Part shown: positions 13,232-21,462 of the stretch, piece after piece
Position numbering within the stretch: the stretch's first letter is position 1
Layout: every line of letters begins with the position of its first letter
DNA from: Desulfuromonas sp. SDB
GTDB lineage: Bacteria > SDB-A
Length of the DNA: 22,534 bases
Reading direction: 5' to 3'
Assembly: GCA_001412365.1 (NCBI GenBank)
Contig: LKUE01000212.1
Span: forward strand, 1 to 22,534
Program-made: the position numbers and the translations under genes
Notes under the pieces: model-generated
What the model saw: the letters and a program-made list of their open reading frames with translations, nothing else
What the model was told of the DNA's origin: nothing
Database searches by the model: none

Positions 13232-14706
13232 GTGATCAGATAAAAAATAAACTAAAAGAAGTGCAGAAACTTCGTAAGCTGGGGAAATTCGATGAGGCAT
13301 TGGCGGAAATCAATAAAATAGACATCAGCGGTGAAAATATTGAAAAAGGGGTAGCTGCATATGTTCTTTACCAAAAAGGCTTAATTTTAAGTTCACTAGG
13401 AGATACTCAGAATGCCCATCAGACTTTTCAAAAAGCGCTGGATGTATCTCAGTCTTCCACCCAGAGGATGATTATTAAATCTGGTGACCTTAAAAACCAA
13501 AAAATGATATTAGATGCTTTTTACATACTTCAGGAATTAATTGCCAAGAACAAGAAATCCAGCGGTAAGAATATGGCTGAAGTATTGTCGGAGGAACTTC
13601 TAAAGAATGTGGATTTAAAAATTGCATTGAATTTGCTGGAAAAATTCAAGGGCAGAAATTTTTCAGAGGAATTATTTACTGCTTTTGAGAAACTAGCTAA
13701 AAAGAATCCTCATGACGCTTTTATATGGTCAATTTTAGGTGATTTCTATGTTTATTATGATGATTATAAGAAAGCATTGGAAGCTTATAAAAAGGGTTAT
13801 GACAGTCCCTACAAGAAGTTTGACAGCTGTACAGGGATAATTAACTGCCATATTAATTTTCGAAATATTGACCAGGCTAAACAGTATCTCAGCATTGCCC
13901 GGAAAATTGCATCTGATCAGTCTCAGCAGGAAAAAATAGAGGATTTCAATCAGATTATTCAATCTTTAGAACAAAACCAGGAACTGCAGACGGTGAAAAG
14001 TGGTGATGTAGAAGATGATTTTGAAAAATCTCCACCCCCTCCTGATCTCACCGCTAAAACTGCAGATGCAAAACCAGCTGATAAAGAATTGCGGGAAAAG
14101 CAAACTGTACCGGAGCAAGAGTCATCTGCTGAAAAGCAACAACAGGAACAAGATGAATTTCCTGAATTTATTCATGACAACCGTCTGGAGATGTATAAAA
14201 CTGATACTGTCTCTACTCAACAAAGCACTCCTCCCGCACAATCCGAAGATATGACTGAAAAGCAAGCTGAACAACCACCTCCTCCCCCTGAAACGGAAAC
14301 GGAACAACTAGAACAAGCAGAATTAGATGAAGATCAGACTGCAAATGGCGAGGAAGAGTCAGAAGAAAAAACTGAGAGTCTCACCAAAAGAACATCTCGG
14401 ATAAAGAGGAGACGCAGGTCTGCATCCAAGATTCAGTCAACAGATACGGTACCTCCACCTCCTCCTGAACCGGAGATTGATCAACAGGAATATCCTGAAA
14501 AATATTTTGAAAAGCATGATAATATCGAAGATATAAAGAAAGTTGCCATTTCTGAACAAAAGCAAGTTAAAAAGAAAAAATCGGTCCGGGAGAAAAATTA
14601 TATTAAAACCACCACTATTAGCTGGTTGTTGACTGTAATTATGCTGATCTTTTTTATATCTGGTTTATTTACCAGCCATCTGTTGATCCAGTATCTTTTT
14701 GATTAA
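13225..14706 (+). CDS. Tail-anchored TPR protein with polyproline linkers
   Basis: A 493-residue protein with no N-terminal signal. Residues ~1-250 contain TPR-like helix pairs, for example KLGKFDEALAEINKI near 18, GDTQNAHQTFQKALDVS near 58 and DYYKKALEAYKKGYDSPYK-type repeats near 180-195. Residues ~260-460 are a disordered, Glu/Gln/Pro-rich linker with three proline runs (PPPP at 14032-14043, PPPPP at 14275-14289 and 14452-14466) and a basic patch RIKRRRR near 393. The last ~28 residues are a hydrophobic helix (SWLLTVIMLIFFISGLF...) that would anchor the C-terminus in the inner membrane, leaving the TPR part in the cytoplasm. The proline runs predict EF-P-dependent translation. It overlaps the GNAT gene. 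No family name is recognised. Confidence 0.78.
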   Translation: MLGDQIKNKLKEVQKLRKLGKFDEALAEINKIDISGENIEKGVAAYVLYQKGLILSSLGDTQNAHQTFQKALDVSQSSTQRMIIKSGDLKNQKMILDAFYILQELIAKNKKSSGKNMAEVLSEELLKNVDLKIALNLLEKFKGRNFSEELFTAFEKLAKKNPHDAFIWSILGDFYVYYDDYKKALEAYKKGYDSPYKKFDSCTGIINCHINFRNIDQAKQYLSIARKIASDQSQQEKIEDFNQIIQSLEQNQELQTVKSGDVEDDFEKSPPPPDLTAKTADAKPADKELREKQTVPEQESSAEKQQQEQDEFPEFIHDNRLEMYKTDTVSTQQSTPPAQSEDMTEKQAEQPPPPPETETEQLEQAELDEDQTANGEEESEEKTESLTKRTSRIKRRRRSASKIQSTDTVPPPPPEPEIDQQEYPEKYFEKHDNIEDIKKVAISEQKQVKKKKSVREKNYIKTTTISWLLTVIMLIFFISGLFTSHLLIQYLFD

Positions 14707-14732
14707 TTTAATTCTAAACACAGGGAAAGATT

Positions 14733-15473
14733 ATGGAAAGAAGAATGATATATTTAAATAATTTTGATATTGATCAATACCTTAAAAGTCATGAAGTTAA
14801 AACAGTTCTATTGCCCATAGGGACCATGGAGGCACATGGAATAATTCCCCTGGGCACGGACAGCATAATACCGTCAAAGTTAGCCCTGGATATAGCTGCA
14901 GTAATGGATTTTTTAGTAGCGCCAACCATAAGTTACGGCATCACATCCAGTTTACTCCCCTATTCTGGCTCAAATACAGTAAGTCCGGATACTTTTAAAA
15001 ATTTAATCTGGGACATAGCTAAAGGTTTAGTAAAAGATGGGTTTAATCGTTTGGTAATTATTAACGGTCATGGCGGTAATATAGGAGAAATAAAGGAAAT
15101 AACCAGAAAAATCTATGATAAGCTAAACCTTATCTGCATTACCCTTAATTGGTGGCTGATATGTTCTGAATTAACCGAAGATCATTTTAAACAACGAGGG
15201 GGGCATGGGGGGATTGATGAAACTGCAATGATTCAGGCTATTTGCCCGGAAACAATAAAATGGGATTTATTAGAGGAAAAAGTGGAAGGACGGGTTCACC
15301 TGAACGGAGTAGACTCAGTGCCATTCCCCTCCACTATAATTTATTATAAACCGGATCAAGGAAAGCCAGTTAATGATGAAAGTCATTCCCGGCAGTACTA
15401 TTCAAAAGTTCAACAGAAATTAGTGAAAATATTGCAAGATCTTTTTAGGCAATTTGAACGTTTTAATTTTTAA
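14733..15473 (+). CDS. Creatininase-family metal-dependent amidohydrolase
   Basis: A 246-residue protein of the creatininase superfamily, whose members hydrolyse amides of small molecules (creatinine, FAPy compounds in riboflavin/F420 routes, mycofactocin precursor) using divalent metal ions. Metal-binding positions visible are Glu33 and His35 in GTMEAHG, Asp43 in LGTDS, His in INGHGGN near 113, and Glu in GGIDETAM near 155. The glycine-rich GGHGG just before it is typical. The start ATG at 14733 follows an AGGGAAAG SD; an in-frame ATG (14745) is a second option. It sits 26 bases after the TPR gene and 17 bases before kdsA. The substrate cannot be read from the sequence. Confidence 0.87.
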   Translation: MERRMIYLNNFDIDQYLKSHEVKTVLLPIGTMEAHGIIPLGTDSIIPSKLALDIAAVMDFLVAPTISYGITSSLLPYSGSNTVSPDTFKNLIWDIAKGLVKDGFNRLVIINGHGGNIGEIKEITRKIYDKLNLICITLNWWLICSELTEDHFKQRGGHGGIDETAMIQAICPETIKWDLLEEKVEGRVHLNGVDSVPFPSTIIYYKPDQGKPVNDESHSRQYYSKVQQKLVKILQDLFRQFERFNF

Positions 15474-15490
15474 CTTAAAAGGAAGACAGT

Positions 15491-16312
15491 TTGAACCAGT
15501 GGTGGAATAAAATTAACAGCGGCAATACATTTTTGATTATTGCCGGTCCCTGTGTTTTAGAGGAAGAACCAATAGTTTTTTCTATCGCTGACCAGTTAAA
15601 GCACATTTCTCAACTGCTTGATTTAGATATAGTGTTTAAAGGGTCATTTGACAAGGCTAACCGCACTTCAATAAAATCATACCGGGGACCCGGCTTAGAC
15701 CGAGGATTAGAGCTACTTCGATCAGTAAAGGAGAAGTACAATTTAAAAATTACTACGGATGTACATTTACCATCCCAGGTAGATAAAGTTGCAAAAATTG
15801 TTGATATTATTCAAATTCCGGCTTTTCTCTGTAGACAGACAGACTTGCTCCTGGCTGCAGGTCATTCAGGTAAAATTGTTAATGTCAAAAAGGGTCAGTT
15901 TATCTCTCCTGATGATACCGGTTATATTGTGGAGAAAATCAATTCTACTGGAAATCAAAAAGTATTATTGACCGAAAGAGGATCCTGTTTCGGTTATCAT
16001 AATTTAATTGTTGATTTTACATCCTTGCCTAAAATGAAAAAATATGCTCCGGTGATATTTGATGCCACCCATAGTGTTCAGAAACCCGGGGCTAAAGCCG
16101 GTCAATCGGGAGGGGAAAGGAATATGATTGAATACTTATCCCGGGCAGCAGCGGCAGTAGGAGTTAATGGCTTATTTTTTGAAGTACATCCCCACCCTGA
16201 AAAAGCATTAAGTGATAGGGAAAATAGTTTAAATATTAAAAAATTATTACCCCTGTTAAAAATGTTATTGAGAATTAGGCAGTCGGTAATAAACCAAACT
16301 GGTGAAAAATAG
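15491..16312 (+). CDS. kdsA: 3-deoxy-8-phosphooctulonate synthase (class II, metal-dependent type)
   Basis: A 273-residue TIM-barrel enzyme that condenses PEP with arabinose-5-phosphate to Kdo-8-phosphate, precursor of the lipopolysaccharide inner core; it therefore implies a Gram-negative outer membrane. Motifs are IIAGPCVLEEE (Cys21), FKGSFDKANRTS, KKGQFISP, LTERGSCFGYHNLIVDF, FDATHSVQKPGA and FFEVHPHPEKALSDREN. The Cys in AGPC, with the later His, Glu and Asp, is the ligand set of the metal-dependent class II enzymes, for example of Aquifex; metal-independent class I enzymes carry Asn in place of this Cys. The start is TTG at 15491 with an AAAAGGAAG SD. It ends about 210 bases before gmd and is probably the last gene of the comM-side group. 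Confidence 0.96.
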   Translation: MNQWWNKINSGNTFLIIAGPCVLEEEPIVFSIADQLKHISQLLDLDIVFKGSFDKANRTSIKSYRGPGLDRGLELLRSVKEKYNLKITTDVHLPSQVDKVAKIVDIIQIPAFLCRQTDLLLAAGHSGKIVNVKKGQFISPDDTGYIVEKINSTGNQKVLLTERGSCFGYHNLIVDFTSLPKMKKYAPVIFDATHSVQKPGAKAGQSGGERNMIEYLSRAAAAVGVNGLFFEVHPHPEKALSDRENSLNIKKLLPLLKMLLRIRQSVINQTGEK

Positions 16313-16391
16313 AATATTTTCAATGATGTTGAATAATTTAACTTGTGCGCAGAGTTTAGAAGGTTTACAGAAAAAACAGTAAAAAGGGAAA

Positions 16392-16420
16392 TTGATCTTT
16401 GCTGTTTATGTAATTATAAT
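16392..16420 (+). promoter_or_regulatory. Predicted sigma-70 promoter upstream of gmd
   Basis: TTGATC at 16392-16397 (4 of 6) and a perfect TATAAT at 16415-16420 are separated by exactly 17 bases. The predicted start lies about 95 bases before the gmd ATG. This is the best promoter in the window and lies in the 210-base gap after kdsA. I see no convincing hairpin or operator in the rest of that gap. Confidence 0.6.
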
Positions 16421-16522
16421 TAATCATTCAATTTACACAGAACATATTTAAGGTAATATCATTTTTACATAATTTAACCTGGTGAGTTTTAATAAACGTA
16501 ATTTAAATATTTAGGAGATTAT

Positions 16523-17623
16523 ATGGCTAAGAAAAAAGCTCTTGTTACTGGAGTAACCGGGCAGGATGGTTCTTATTTAGTGGAGTGGCTGTTAAATCAA
16601 GATTATGAAGTGCATGGCATCAAACGCAGGGCTTCCAGTTTTAATACGGAAAGGATTGATCATATCTACATTGATCCCCATAGTGATGAACAAAATTTTT
16701 ATTTGTATTATGGTGATCTTACTGATTCCACCAGTGTGGTTAAATTAGTGAAGCAGATTCAACCTGATGAAATATATAATCTTGGGGCTCAAAGTCATGT
16801 TCGAGTATCTTTTGACACTCCAGAATATACCGCCCAGTGTGATGCTTTGGGAACAATGAGATTACTTGAAGCCATCCGCCTGCTGGACCTTGGTGAAAAG
16901 GTAAAATTTTACCAGGCATCTACCAGTGAATTGTACGGTAAAGTTTCTCAGGTTCCCCAAAATGAAAGAACTCCCTTCTATCCCCGGAGTCCTTATGCAG
17001 TAGCCAAGCTTTATGCCTATTGGATTACGATCAGTTACCGTGAAGCTTACCAGATGTTTGCCTGCAATGGAATATTATTCAACCATGAATCTCCCCGCAG
17101 AGGACCTACTTTTGTTACCAGAAAAATTACCCGGGCGGTGGCTAGAATACATTTAGGGCTGCAACAGAGTTTATTTCTAGGAAATTTAGATGCCCAGAGA
17201 GACTGGGGATACGCTCCTGATTATGTTAAAGCCATGTGGATGATGCTTCAACAGGATGAACCCGATGACTATGTAATTGCCACCAATAAAATATATTCGG
17301 TGAGATATTTCGTGGAAAAAGCTTTTGAACAGGTGGGTGTTAATATTATCTGGAAAGGGAAAGGAATAAACGAGGTTGGAGTTGATGCTGAAAATGGCAG
17401 GAAAATTATTGCGGTTGACCCCAGATATTTCAGACCCGCAGAAGTGGAGCTGCTTCGGGGAGATTACAACAAAGCAAGAGAAAAATTGAATTGGAAACCG
17501 GAAGTGGAGATTGATGAATTAATTAAAATCATGGTCGAATATGACCTGGGAGCAAGTAAAAGAGAAAAACTGCTGAGAGATAATGGCTATTACTCTATTC
17601 ATAATTTAACTTATCAGGATTAA
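16523..17623 (+). CDS. gmd: GDP-mannose 4,6-dehydratase
   Basis: A 366-residue short-chain dehydrogenase-type (extended SDR) enzyme converting GDP-mannose to GDP-4-keto-6-deoxymannose, the precursor of GDP-fucose, GDP-rhamnose or GDP-perosamine. The NADP-binding motif is GVTGQDGS (Gly10, Gly13, Gly16), followed by [15 protein letters not shown]. The catalytic region holds STSELYGKV and YAVAK (Tyr-x-x-x-Lys), then [17 protein letters not shown], all Gmd hallmarks. It starts at ATG 16523 with a good AGGAG SD. No fcl, rmd or per partner lies next to it, so the final sugar is unknown. It lies first in a transcript that continues with non-glycan genes. Confidence 0.96.
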   Translation: MAKKKALVTGVTGQDGSYLVEWLLNQDYEVHGIKRRASSFNTERIDHIYIDPHSDEQNFYLYYGDLTDSTSVVKLVKQIQPDEIYNLGAQSHVRVSFDTPEYTAQCDALGTMRLLEAIRLLDLGEKVKFYQASTSELYGKVSQVPQNERTPFYPRSPYAVAKLYAYWITISYREAYQMFACNGILFNHESPRRGPTFVTRKITRAVARIHLGLQQSLFLGNLDAQRDWGYAPDYVKAMWMMLQQDEPDDYVIATNKIYSVRYFVEKAFEQVGVNIIWKGKGINEVGVDAENGRKIIAVDPRYFRPAEVELLRGDYNKAREKLNWKPEVEIDELIKIMVEYDLGASKREKLLRDNGYYSIHNLTYQD

Positions 17624-17628
17624 GTATA

Positions 17629-18360
17629 TTGGATCAAATACAACATGAATTAGCTGAATTTTTACATTTAATTAAACGGTTGAGAAAGGAATGTCCCTGG
17701 GATCGAACCCAAACTATTGACTCCTTGAAAGATAACCTTTTAGAAGAATCTGAAGAAATTGCAGAAGCTATCCGCAGAAAGGATATCCGGGGTATGGAAG
17801 AAGAGTTGGGAGATTTACTGCTGTTGATAACTATGATTGCAGAAATTGGATCAGAGAAAGACTATTTCAACATTCAATCTATAATTAAAAGAATTAACCG
17901 GAAGGTAGTCTTCCGTCATCCTCATATATTTTCAGATCAAGTTGCCCAAAGTCCGGAGGAGGTTAAGAAAATCTGGCAGAAAATGAAAAAACTTGAAACT
18001 CCATCCGGACATCTTCTGAACAGGGTGGCCCAGCAACAGAAACAAGCTTCTCAATTAGGTTTTGACTGGCCTGATGTTGAAGGAGTATATGACAAGCTTC
18101 AGGAGGAGATCTCCGAGTTGAGACAAACTGAAGAATATGACCGGCAGGTAGATGAATTAGGGGATATATTGTTTGTAGTAGTACATTTGGCAAATCATTT
18201 GAATATTGATCCGGAAATTGCTTTGCAACATACCCTGGAAAAGTTTAAAACTAGATTTAACTACGTTCAGCAGAAAATGAGTAAAAATGATATATCCATG
18301 GAAAAAGGTAATTTAGAGATAATGGAAAAATATTGGAGAGAAAAAGCTGAACAGGAGTAG
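17629..18360 (+). CDS. mazG: Nucleoside triphosphate pyrophosphohydrolase MazG
   Basis: A 243-residue protein with two MazG all-alpha domains. The first holds CPWDRTQTIDSLKDNLLEESEEIAEAI and EELGDLLLLI; the second holds KLQEEISELRQ and DELGDILFVVVHLANHLNIDPEIAL. The EExxE and ExxD residues bind Mg. The family hydrolyses NTPs and dNTPs to NMPs and pyrophosphate, cleaning aberrant nucleotides and lowering (p)ppGpp precursors. The start is TTG at 17629, 5 bases after gmd; an AGG lies about 10 bases upstream, so the initiation site is modest. No mazEF toxin-antitoxin pair is next to it. The next gene starts 2 bases after the stop. Confidence 0.95.
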   Translation: MDQIQHELAEFLHLIKRLRKECPWDRTQTIDSLKDNLLEESEEIAEAIRRKDIRGMEEELGDLLLLITMIAEIGSEKDYFNIQSIIKRINRKVVFRHPHIFSDQVAQSPEEVKKIWQKMKKLETPSGHLLNRVAQQQKQASQLGFDWPDVEGVYDKLQEEISELRQTEEYDRQVDELGDILFVVVHLANHLNIDPEIALQHTLEKFKTRFNYVQQKMSKNDISMEKGNLEIMEKYWREKAEQE

Positions 18361-18362
18361 TG

Positions 18363-18683
18363 ATGAGTTGGTATGCTGAGTTATTTTTTGCCATTATAAC
18401 CAATTTTTTCTTCTATTTTTTTGTATTATTATTTATTGGTTTTATGGTTTTAATTATTGCCCTGGTCCAAAAAAAACCAGTGATTTCAGGAAAACAGGGA
18501 TTATTAAGAGAAATCGCGGTTGCCCAGAAAAACTTTAAAGGGGAGGGTTTGGTTGAAGTGCATGGTGAGTTATGGAAAGCAGTTTGCAAACATCCGGTTA
18601 AAAAAGGTGATTTATTGAAAATTTTAAGCATTAAATCCAGAATGATACTGGTAGTGGAAAAACTAGATGAAAATAAAGCATAA
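18363..18683 (+). CDS. Short NfeD-family membrane protein
   Basis: A 106-residue protein. One long hydrophobic segment (about residues 8-36, [27 protein letters not shown]) is followed by a small beta-barrel: [32 protein letters not shown] and [23 protein letters not shown]. This is the OB-fold of NfeD proteins, lacking the ClpP-like protease domain of the long form. The short forms (NfeD1b/YuaF type) pair with SPFH proteins, and a slipin gene follows 17 bases downstream, supporting the call. An in-frame GTG at 18360 overlaps the mazG stop, but the ATG at 18363 has an AGGAG SD with 5-base spacing, so I chose it. Confidence 0.85.
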   Translation: MSWYAELFFAIITNFFFYFFVLLFIGFMVLIIALVQKKPVISGKQGLLREIAVAQKNFKGEGLVEVHGELWKAVCKHPVKKGDLLKILSIKSRMILVVEKLDENKA

Positions 18684-18700
18684 ATATTGAGGAGGGTATT

Positions 18701-19468
18701 ATGCCAGTAATCGGTTTTATATGTTATGGATTAATCTTTTTGGGCATCGTTTTATTAATTTTATTGGTAAAAGCAGTTCATATCCTGGCTGAATATGAAA
18801 GAGGGGTAATATTCAGGCTGGGCAGGTTTGTGGGAATAAAAGGTCCGGGATTTGTAATAATTATTCCTTTTATTGATAAATTAAGAAAAGTTTCGCTGAG
18901 AACTATTGTTCATGATGTTCCCCCTCAAGATGTGATAACTAAGGATAACGTGTCCATAAAAGTAAATGCAGTTGTTTATTTCAGAGTATTAAATCCAGAT
19001 AAAGCGATCATTGAAGTGCAGGATTTTCGCTATGCCACCTCCCAGGTTGCCCAGACAACCTTACGGTCAGTATTGGGGGAATCAGAGCTGGATGATGTGC
19101 TGGCTCACCGGGAAAAAATCAACACTCAATTGCAGGAATTAATTGACCGGGCTACCGATCCCTGGGGAATAAAAGTGTCCATGGTGGAGATAAAACATGT
19201 TGATCTTCCATCGGTAATGCAGAGGGCAATGGCCAGGCAAGCTGAAGCGGAGAGAGATAAAAGAGCTAAAATCATCCATGCCGAAGGCGAATTTTTGGCT
19301 GCCAAAAAGCTTTCCCAGGCAGCAGATGTTATCTCCCTGAATCCGGTAAGTCTTCAGTTAAGGTATCTGCAAACTTTAAGTGAAATTGCTGCGGAAAGGA
19401 ATTCTACCATACTATTTCCCATTCCCATTGAAATATTAAAAAGTTTTGAAAAATTCCAGAGAGGATAA
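18701..19468 (+). CDS. Slipin (SPFH/stomatin-like membrane protein)
   Basis: A 255-residue protein of the prokaryotic stomatin group. A short N-terminal hydrophobic helix (about 4-27) precedes an SPFH domain: [69 protein letters not shown] and [16 protein letters not shown] coiled coil of Ala, Glu and Lys ([20 protein letters not shown]) follows. These proteins form ring-like membrane scaffolds linked to membrane microdomains. The SD GAGGAGGG at 18689-18696 is the strongest in the window. The nfeD-slipin pair is conserved in many bacteria. No protease gene is adjacent. Confidence 0.93.
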   Translation: MPVIGFICYGLIFLGIVLLILLVKAVHILAEYERGVIFRLGRFVGIKGPGFVIIIPFIDKLRKVSLRTIVHDVPPQDVITKDNVSIKVNAVVYFRVLNPDKAIIEVQDFRYATSQVAQTTLRSVLGESELDDVLAHREKINTQLQELIDRATDPWGIKVSMVEIKHVDLPSVMQRAMARQAEAERDKRAKIIHAEGEFLAAKKLSQAADVISLNPVSLQLRYLQTLSEIAAERNSTILFPIPIEILKSFEKFQRG

Positions 19469-19474
19469 TTTAAT

Positions 19475-20929
19475 ATGCTAGAAATTGAAACTGCCCTCAC
19501 CTTTGATGATATTCTATTAGTGCCCCAGGCATCCCGGGTCTTGCCCAAAGATGTGAACATTCAATCTCATTTGACTGATCAAATTAAACTGAATATACCT
19601 ATAATCAGCGCAGCAATGGATACGGTGACCGAATCAAATCTGGCAATTGCCATGGCTAGAGAAGGAGGGTTGGGGGTAATTCATAAAAACATGAGTATTG
19701 AACGGCAGAGTGAAGAAGTTAGAAGAGTTAAACGATCGGAAAGCGGAATGATCAGTTCACCCAAGAAGGTGAGAAAAAATTTAAGCTTGGGTAAAGCTAT
19801 TGAAATCATGAATGAAATGGAAATTTCAGGCCTTTGTGTAGTAGATGAACAGGACCGTTTAATTGGCTTACTCACTCACCGGGACGTGATGTTTGAAACC
19901 GACGGAAATAAAACTGTTGCAGAGGTGATGACTTCTAAAAATTTGATCACTGCTCCCATTGGAACCTCTATTCATCAAGCCATAGAAATATTCAGAGAAA
20001 AGAAAGTGGAAAAACTACCAATAGTGGACCAGCACATGAAAATTGCCGGATTGATGACGGTCAAAGATGTTGAAAAACAAATGTGGTATCCCCATGCCAG
20101 TAAAGATGAAAATGGAAGGTTGAGAGTAGCGGCAGCAGTAGGAGTTAACCGGGGATCAATGGACCGTATAAATGCAGTGATAAAAGCAGGAGTGGATGCA
20201 GTGGTTATTGACACCGCCCATGGTCAAGCGCAACAAGTAATTGATACAGTCAAACAGGTGAGAAAAATGATTGGGCAGGGAGTAATTATTGCCGGTAATA
20301 TTGCTACCGCCAGTGCGGCGGAGGATTTAATTAAGGCGGGAGCTGATGTGCTGAAAGTGGGAATAGGTCCGGGATCAATATGTACCACCAGGGTTATTGC
20401 CGGAGTGGGAGTGCCTCAATTTACCGCTATCCGCAATGTGGTAGAAGTTGCCCGAAAAAATCAGGTTAGCATTATTGCAGATGGGGGGATTAAATATTCA
20501 GGGGATATTGTAAAGGCACTGGCTGCAGGCGCGGATATGGTTATGATAGGAAGTTTGCTGGCGGGGACAGATGAAAGCCCCGGGGAAATTGCATTTCTGG
20601 AAGGAAGAAGATTTAAGGTATACCGGGCAATGGGCTCAATCCAGGCAATGAAGGCAGGAAGTGCAGACCGTTATTTCCAGGAAGGAGCAACCAAACTGGT
20701 CCCGGAAGGAGTGGTCGCCAGAGTCCCTTACCGGGGTACAGTTCATGAAGTAATATTTCAGTTAATTGGAGGATTAAAAGCGGGAATGGGATATTGTGGG
20801 GCTGAAAATTTAGAACAACTTCAAACTAAAGCAAAGTTTGTAAAAATTACTCAAGCCGGGTTAAGAGAAAGCCATCCCCATGATATTATCATCACTGAAG
20901 AGCCACCGAATTATGGAGTGTCAAGATGA
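19475..20929 (+). CDS. guaB: Inosine-5'-monophosphate dehydrogenase
   Basis: A 484-residue enzyme oxidising IMP to XMP with NAD, the committed step of guanine nucleotide synthesis. The N-terminus has [10 protein letters not shown] and [13 protein letters not shown]. Two CBS domains occupy roughly residues 90-205 ([11 protein letters not shown] and [10 protein letters not shown] mark their ends). The catalytic loop is [10 protein letters not shown] with the nucleophilic Cys, followed by [23 protein letters not shown], the flap [10 protein letters not shown] and VPYRGTV. The C-terminus includes [11 protein letters not shown]. The length is normal. The SD is AGAGGAT about 8 bases before the ATG. 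The stop codon overlaps the hslV start (ATGA), so hslV translation is coupled. Confidence 0.97.
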   Translation: MLEIETALTFDDILLVPQASRVLPKDVNIQSHLTDQIKLNIPIISAAMDTVTESNLAIAMAREGGLGVIHKNMSIERQSEEVRRVKRSESGMISSPKKVRKNLSLGKAIEIMNEMEISGLCVVDEQDRLIGLLTHRDVMFETDGNKTVAEVMTSKNLITAPIGTSIHQAIEIFREKKVEKLPIVDQHMKIAGLMTVKDVEKQMWYPHASKDENGRLRVAAAVGVNRGSMDRINAVIKAGVDAVVIDTAHGQAQQVIDTVKQVRKMIGQGVIIAGNIATASAAEDLIKAGADVLKVGIGPGSICTTRVIAGVGVPQFTAIRNVVEVARKNQVSIIADGGIKYSGDIVKALAAGADMVMIGSLLAGTDESPGEIAFLEGRRFKVYRAMGSIQAMKAGSADRYFQEGATKLVPEGVVARVPYRGTVHEVIFQLIGGLKAGMGYCGAENLEQLQTKAKFVKITQAGLRESHPHDIIITEEPPNYGVSR

Positions 20930-21462
20930 ATAAATTTCAAGGAACTACTATCATTGGAATGGTTAAGGATAATCAGGGCGCATTGGGGGGAGATGGTCAG
21001 GTTACTTTTGGCAATACCATTATAAAAGCCACTGCCAATAAACTTAGGGTGATGGGGGAGGGCAGAGTACTGGTAGGATTTGCCGGATCAGTAGGGGATG
21101 CGTTTGCATTATTCGACCGATTTGAGAAATATCTTAAAGAGTATCCTGATCAGCTGGTGAGAGCAGCAGTGGCATTAGCTAAAGAATGGAGGAGTGATAA
21201 AGTGCTGAGAAGATTGGAGGCAATGATTATTGCTTTAGATAAAACTACTGCACTGATAATATCAGGTAGCGGGGATGTAGTATCCCCAGATGACGGGATT
21301 GTCGCTATTGGGTCTGGAGCCCCCTATGCTTTGGCTTCAGCCCGTGCGTTGAACAGTTATACCAGTTTAACCTGTGATCAAATTGTTAAAACATCTTTAG
21401 AAATTGCATCGGAAATCTGCATTTACACTAATTCGGATATTAAAGTGGAGGTTCTTAATTGA
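20926..21462 (+). CDS. hslV: ATP-dependent protease subunit HslV (threonine peptidase)
   Basis: A 178-residue proteasome-like peptidase of the HslVU complex. The mature N-terminus aligns at Thr7 (TTIIGMV, compared with TTIVSV in E. coli), implying a six-residue propeptide MNKFQG removed to expose the catalytic Thr. GGDGQVTFGN is intact, and the active-site Lys33 equivalent is Lys39 (TANKL). The C-terminal ICIYTNSDI is typical. The ATG overlaps the guaB TGA (ATGA) with a GGAG 8 bases upstream. hslU overlaps its stop codon, so the two partners are coupled. Together HslV and HslU degrade regulators and misfolded proteins in the cytoplasm. Confidence 0.96.
   Translation: MNKFQGTTIIGMVKDNQGALGGDGQVTFGNTIIKATANKLRVMGEGRVLVGFAGSVGDAFALFDRFEKYLKEYPDQLVRAAVALAKEWRSDKVLRRLEAMIIALDKTTALIISGSGDVVSPDDGIVAIGSGAPYALASARALNSYTSLTCDQIVKTSLEIASEICIYTNSDIKVEVLN

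Noticed and set aside
13735-13962. Open frame opposite the TPR gene, minus strand
   Set aside because: It is antisense within a convincing TPR gene with no independent support.
16315-16340. Weak TTCAA/TTGAA hairpin after kdsA as a terminator
   Set aside because: Five AT-rich pairs without a U-tract are too weak to support a terminator call.
16333-16478. Direct repeat ATAATTTAAC at 16333-16342 and 16469-16478 around the gmd promoter
   Set aside because: Ten AT-rich bases repeated once in an AT-rich gap can occur by chance; no palindrome or operator-like symmetry is present.
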